From NCBI RefSeq assembly GCF_016429255.1, contig NZ_JAELUG010000002.1:1-64000 (forward strand): a DNA stretch of 64,000 nt. The letters are read 5' to 3'. A program made the position numbers and the translations under genes. The notes under the pieces are model-generated. The model saw only the letters and a list, made by a program, of their open reading frames with translations. It made no database searches and was not told where the DNA came from. Origin of the DNA: Rhizobium sp. ASV8 (GTDB lineage: Bacteria > Pseudomonadota > Alphaproteobacteria > Rhizobiales > Rhizobiaceae). This document shows, in pieces, positions 60,907 to 64,000 of the stretch (its first letter is position 1; each line of letters opens with the position of its first letter).

Positions 60907-61713
60907 TTAGCGATAGACGCTGTTCACGGTCAGGGACGGGAGCGCGCCGCCAACCCACTTTTCGTAGAGCTCGGCATAGCGGCCCGTGCGGACCTGCTGG
61001 TTGATGAACAGGTTGAGATAGTTGATGAGGCCGTATTCTTCGCGATTGGTGAAGAGCGCGACGTAATCGGTCTGGAACGGTGCCTTGCCGACAACCGAGA
61101 TGCCGGGGAACTTGCCCGACTTCACGGTCGCCTGAGCGACGGTCGAGGTGGAAACGGTCGCGTCGAGCTGGCCCTGGCTCAGCGCCAGGAAGACGTCGGC
61201 CTGCGTCTGATAAGGACGAAACTCGCCGGTGCCCCATTCCTTGACCTGCTTTTCAAGCGCAATCGCCTCAAACGTGCCGGCGGTCGCGCCGACGGTCTTG
61301 CCCTTCATGTCCTCGAAGGACTTGATGCCGGACTTGTCGTTGGAGGTAACGGCCATTTCGAAGGCGAAATAAGGAACGGTCATGCCGACGGTCTTGGCAC
61401 GCTCCAGCGTATCCGACGTGGAGGCGACGCCGATATCGACGCGGCCGGACATCAGGGCTGGAATGCGCTCAGGGAACGGCGTTTCGACGATCTCGGCGGT
61501 GACGCCGAGCGCCTTGGCCAGGTCGTTGCAGTAGTCGACGTCGAAGCCAATCGGATTGTTGTTCGCGTCGCGCGAGCCCATGGGCGGGAAGTCGAGCACG
61601 ACGGCGCAACGGAGCGTTCCCGAGGAGATGATATCATCAAGCTTATCGGCCTTGGCCGGCGTGATGGCGAAGGCGGTGGCAAGAAGGCCAAGTGCGATGA
61701 CTGTCTTTTTCAT
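60907..61713 (-). CDS. Amino-acid ABC substrate-binding protein (family 3)
   Basis: 268-residue periplasmic protein with a signal peptide (about 1-22, ending TPAKADK). Family 3 motifs: GTLRCAVVLDFPPMGSRDANNNPIGFDVDYCNDLAKALG, IPALMSGRVDIGVASTSDTLER and FEDMKGKTVGATAGTFEAIALEK. ATG 61713 opens at the signal peptide, with GGGAG 11 nt upstream. Operon context with a D-amino acid dehydrogenase and a hydroxyproline dehydratase makes hydroxyproline the likely ligand. Confidence 0.93.
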   Translation of the reverse strand: MKKTVIALGLLATAFAITPAKADKLDDIISSGTLRCAVVLDFPPMGSRDANNNPIGFDVDYCNDLAKALGVTAEIVETPFPERIPALMSGRVDIGVASTSDTLERAKTVGMTVPYFAFEMAVTSNDKSGIKSFEDMKGKTVGATAGTFEAIALEKQVKEWGTGEFRPYQTQADVFLALSQGQLDATVSTSTVAQATVKSGKFPGISVVGKAPFQTDYVALFTNREEYGLINYLNLFINQQVRTGRYAELYEKWVGGALPSLTVNSVYR

Positions 61714-61792
61714 TAGATTCTGTTCTCCCAGTTTGGTCGACCATTTGCGGCCGCGGCCAATAAACGCTTTTTGCAGGCGTAAAGCAAATCGA

Positions 61793-61814
61793 AAATACAA
61801 ATAGTATACAAAAA
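61793..61814 (-). promoter_or_regulatory. 22-bp regulatory element ahead of the amino-acid importer operon
   Basis: Read on the minus strand it begins TTTTTGTATACT and ends TGTATTT. It matches the element at 63530-63551 in 20 of 22 positions. It contains the GTATAC palindrome, also present in both arms of the racemase operator, and lies 80 nt before the binding-protein start. Operator or promoter core, or both. Confidence 0.65.
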
Positions 61815-61884
61815 GAATTTCATCCTACCATAAGATTGGCGGCAATCGGCCGCCTCCAACACACGCTGAGAGACAATATGTGCA

Positions 61885-61913
61885 AACGCCGCCAACCTGC
61901 GGTCGGCGGCGTT
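61885..61913 (-). terminator. Stem-loop terminator of the aldehyde dehydrogenase gene
   Basis: AACGCCGCC (61885-61893) and GGCGGCGTT (61905-61913) form a perfect 9-bp stem with an 11-nt loop, 34 nt past the dehydrogenase stop on the minus strand. Only a short T-run follows. It separates this gene from the importer promoter. Confidence 0.6.
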
Positions 61914-61946
61914 CGGGCACGCTAGAAAGTCGTTGGGAAGTAGGGC

Positions 61947-63464
61947 TCAGCCCGCCAGATCGTCGGGGAGCAGGCCGGCCGGCATGTTCTGATAGGAGAC
62001 CGGACGCAGGAAGCGGCGGATCGACAGGGTGCCGACGCTGGTTGCGCCGAAATTGGTCGAGGCAGGGTATGGGCCGCCGTGAACCATCGAATCCACCACT
62101 TCGACGCCGGTCGGAAAGCCATTGACCAGCACGCGTCCGGCCTTGCGCTCCAGCACGGGCAGAAGGCGGCGGGCAGCATCAGTATCGTCTCCGTCCATAT
62201 GCAAAGTCACGGTCAGCTGACCGGCGAAATGGCGGGCAAGATTTTCCATCTCGTTGAGAGAACCGACGCGAACGACCAGCCCGAGCGGACCAAAGACTTC
62301 CTCACCCAGAAGATGATCTGCCAGGAAGGCCGCGCCGGTCGTCTCGAACAGATTGGGAGCGGCGTTGCGTCCGGATTGTTCGGTGATGAGGAGCGGCTCA
62401 ACCCCTTCGCGGGAAACGAAGCGCTGCTGGCCGTCGCGATAGGCCTTGGCGATGCCGTCCGTCAACATGGTTTGCGGCGCGACGCTCGCAAGCGCCTCCA
62501 CCGCGGCCTTGACGAAACGGTCGGCATCGGGGCCGTCAAGCACAACCGCAATACCGGGATTGGTGCAGAACTGACCGGCACCCATCGCGAGTGAACCCGC
62601 CCAACCCTGCCCCATGGTTTCGGCGCGTGCCTGCATGGCATGCGGCAACACAAACATCGGATTCACCGAGCCAAGCTCGCCGAAGAAGGGAATGGGTTCG
62701 GGGCGAGTCGCGCAGAGATCGAACAGCGCACGGCCGCCGGCCAGTGAACCGGTAAACCCGACGGCCTTGATCATCGGATGCCGCACGAGCGCATAGCCGA
62801 CGTCACGGCTGCCGCCCTGGATCAGCGAGAAGACCCCCGGATGCATGCCGGTCTTGCGGATGGCCGCATTGATCGCCTCGGCGATGATCTCGCCAGTGCC
62901 AGGATGAGCGGAATGGCCCTTGACCACGACGGGGCAGCCGGCCGCAAGTGCCGCTGCCGTATCGCCGCCTGCGGTCGAGAAAGCGAGCGGGAAATTCGAG
63001 GCGCCGAAAACCGCCACGGGGCCGATCGGGCGCTGAAGCAGGCGGATTTCCGGACGCGGTGCAGGCTTGCGATCCGGCAAAGCCGCATCGAAGCGCCGAT
63101 CGAGATAATCACCCTTTTCGATATGATCTGCGAACAGGCGGAGCTGGCCAACCGTGCGGCCGCGTTCGCCTTCCAAGCGCGCTTCCGGCAGTCCGGTTTC
63201 CTGGCTGCCGATCATGGTGATGGCAGCGGCGCGTGCCTCGATTTCCTCCGCGATCGCCCGCAGGAACGCGGCGCGTGTGTTGCGCGCGGAATAACCATAG
63301 CTCCAGAAGGCATCCTCCGCCGCCTCGCAAGCGCGAGCGACCAGCTCAACGGTGCCGATGGAGAAATTATGCGCCTGCCCATGCGCTGGCGAGGAGGCAA
63401 AGTGCCCCGTTCCTTCAAGCCATTCGCCGGCGATGAGATGCTTTCCGTGAGGGGTGAATTCCAT
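61947..63464 (-). CDS. 2-oxoglutarate semialdehyde (2,5-dioxovalerate) dehydrogenase
   Basis: 505-residue aldehyde dehydrogenase of the ketoglutarate-semialdehyde type. The catalytic Cys is in GAGQFCTNPG (near 308) and the general-base Glu in FFGELGSVNP (near 272); the cofactor loop is VFGASNFPLAFSTAGGDTAAALAAGCPVVVKGH. The last step of 4-hydroxyproline breakdown oxidises 2-oxoglutarate semialdehyde to 2-oxoglutarate. The same enzyme also ends glucarate and pentose routes, so context decides. AGGAAAGGGAAG precedes the ATG. Monocistronic, divergent from a reductase gene. Confidence 0.9.
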   Translation of the reverse strand: MEFTPHGKHLIAGEWLEGTGHFASSPAHGQAHNFSIGTVELVARACEAAEDAFWSYGYSARNTRAAFLRAIAEEIEARAAAITMIGSQETGLPEARLEGERGRTVGQLRLFADHIEKGDYLDRRFDAALPDRKPAPRPEIRLLQRPIGPVAVFGASNFPLAFSTAGGDTAAALAAGCPVVVKGHSAHPGTGEIIAEAINAAIRKTGMHPGVFSLIQGGSRDVGYALVRHPMIKAVGFTGSLAGGRALFDLCATRPEPIPFFGELGSVNPMFVLPHAMQARAETMGQGWAGSLAMGAGQFCTNPGIAVVLDGPDADRFVKAAVEALASVAPQTMLTDGIAKAYRDGQQRFVSREGVEPLLITEQSGRNAAPNLFETTGAAFLADHLLGEEVFGPLGLVVRVGSLNEMENLARHFAGQLTVTLHMDGDDTDAARRLLPVLERKAGRVLVNGFPTGVEVVDSMVHGGPYPASTNFGATSVGTLSIRRFLRPVSYQNMPAGLLPDDLAG

Positions 63465-63529
63465 TGGTCTTCCCTTTCCTTCGCAGAAGCGTCAGAAACG
63501 CTGTGCGGCTTTGCTGTTTTCATGTCGAT

Positions 63530-63551
63530 TTTTTGTATACTTTATGTATTT
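63530..63551 (+). promoter_or_regulatory. 22-bp regulatory element between dehydrogenase and reductase genes
   Basis: TTTTTGTATACT at its left and TGTATTT at its right; 20 of 22 positions match 61793-61814. It lies 65 nt from the dehydrogenase start and 47 nt from the reductase start, in an AT-rich divergent gap. Its duplication is the best evidence that the two units share a regulator. Confidence 0.68.
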
Positions 63552-63598
63552 ATAATTTCAACCTCTATAGTGAGAACAAAGGAACTCTGGAGAATCAG

Positions 63599-64000
63599 AT
63601 GAGCGACATCACCACCCTGACAACAGACGCACTTCATAGCCGCGTCCTGGCGATCCTTTCGAAGGCGGGCCTCAATGCGCTGCAGGCAGCGGCGATCGCG
63701 CGCGTCATTGTCGCCGGCGAACGCGACGCTTGCAAATCGCACGGCATCTATCGCATCGAAGGTGTTCTGCGTGCGGTGAAGGCCGGCAAGGCGCGGCCTG
63801 ATGCCGTACCGGTGCTGGAACAAAGCGATGCGTCCGCCATCGTCAAGGTCGACGCCAAGAGCGGCTTTTCCAATGCCGCTTTCGAGCTTGGCGTGCCGGT
63901 GCTCGCCGAGCGTGCCCGCAATTTCGGCATCGCCGCGCTCGCCATCAATGACTGCACGCATTTTGCCGCCCTCTGGCCGGAAGTGGAAGCCCTGACGGAT
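63599..64000 (+). CDS. Malate/lactate dehydrogenase-type (Ldh2) delta1-pyrroline-2-carboxylate reductase, 5' part
   Basis: First 134 codons; the gene runs off the window. ATG 63599 has GGAG 7 nt upstream. The Ldh2-family motif ERDACKSHGIYRIEGVLRAV is near residue 42, and AINDCTHFAALWPEVEAL near 115 is characteristic of delta1-pyrroline/piperideine-2-carboxylate reductases. It would reduce the product of 3-hydroxyproline dehydration to L-proline with NAD(P)H, completing the AcnX route. Divergent from the semialdehyde dehydrogenase, sharing its regulatory element. Confidence 0.85.
   Translation, partial: MSDITTLTTDALHSRVLAILSKAGLNALQAAAIARVIVAGERDACKSHGIYRIEGVLRAVKAGKARPDAVPVLEQSDASAIVKVDAKSGFSNAAFELGVPVLAERARNFGIAALAINDCTHFAALWPEVEALTD

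Noticed and set aside
1..64000. CRISPR arrays, tRNA/rRNA genes, IS elements, prophage or integron features
   Set aside because: No regularly spaced repeats, cloverleaf candidates, transposase or phage motifs were seen on reading the sequence and all frames. A dedicated tRNA or repeat search was not possible.

Overview
The window reads as an accessory, catabolic stretch of an alphaproteobacterial genome, most likely a Rhizobiaceae member (Rhizobium/Agrobacterium type). The grounds are protein-level resemblance, high GC with GC-rich third positions, and dense ABC uptake systems, each with its own GntR, LacI, TetR or AraC regulator. No rRNA, tRNA, replication, phage, IS or CRISPR feature was seen. 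This composition suits a chromid or megaplasmid, but nothing in the window proves it. About 52 protein genes are supported, including a 49-residue membrane protein, a 19-codon leader ORF and a gene cut by the right edge.

Layout. (1) 37-10184: a peptide-family ABC importer interleaved with three amidohydrolases. Two matching 24-bp operators (8-8-8 architecture) overlap the -35 boxes of the binding-protein promoter and of the permease/enzyme operon. (2) 10256-16892: alpha/beta hydrolase, TetR, SGNH hydrolase, an MFS exporter divergent from a TetR gene across three tandem operators, and an AraC/DMT-exporter pair. (3) 17077-22220: LacI regulator and a ribose-type sugar ABC importer. (4) 22274-38055: a thioredoxin-fold protein, MgtC, amidase, RND efflux pair, a coupled cysteine-synthase/cystathionine-lyase pair, CoA transferase, an autotransporter with a propeller-like passenger, GntR and NUDIX. 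(5) 38361-44798: LacI regulator with two operators, a ferric-family ABC importer and an inositol-monophosphatase-family enzyme; a sugar-phosphate or polyol-phosphate uptake unit is more likely than iron uptake. (6) 44927-64000: a hydroxyproline region.

Region 6 is the most coherent system. A GntR repressor gene diverges, across a 41-bp palindrome, from an operon encoding a proline-racemase-family enzyme, an oligopeptide ABC importer and two proline-specific peptidases (S33 and M24). Facing it is a second operon: amino-acid ABC importer, FAD-dependent D-amino-acid dehydrogenase and AcnX-type dehydratase. Beyond that are a 2-oxoglutarate semialdehyde dehydrogenase and, divergently, a delta1-pyrroline-2-carboxylate reductase-type enzyme. 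Together these could import hydroxyproline-containing peptides (for example from plant cell-wall glycoproteins), release the imino acid, and route 4-hydroxyproline to 2-oxoglutarate and 3-hydroxyproline to proline. The deaminase that acts before the semialdehyde dehydrogenase is not in the window. A 22-bp element shared by the amino-acid importer operon and the dehydrogenase/reductase divergon ties these units into one regulon.

A window-wide regularity: all five ABC binding-protein genes are followed directly by a strong GC-rich stem-loop, consistent with higher expression of the binding protein than of the membrane components.
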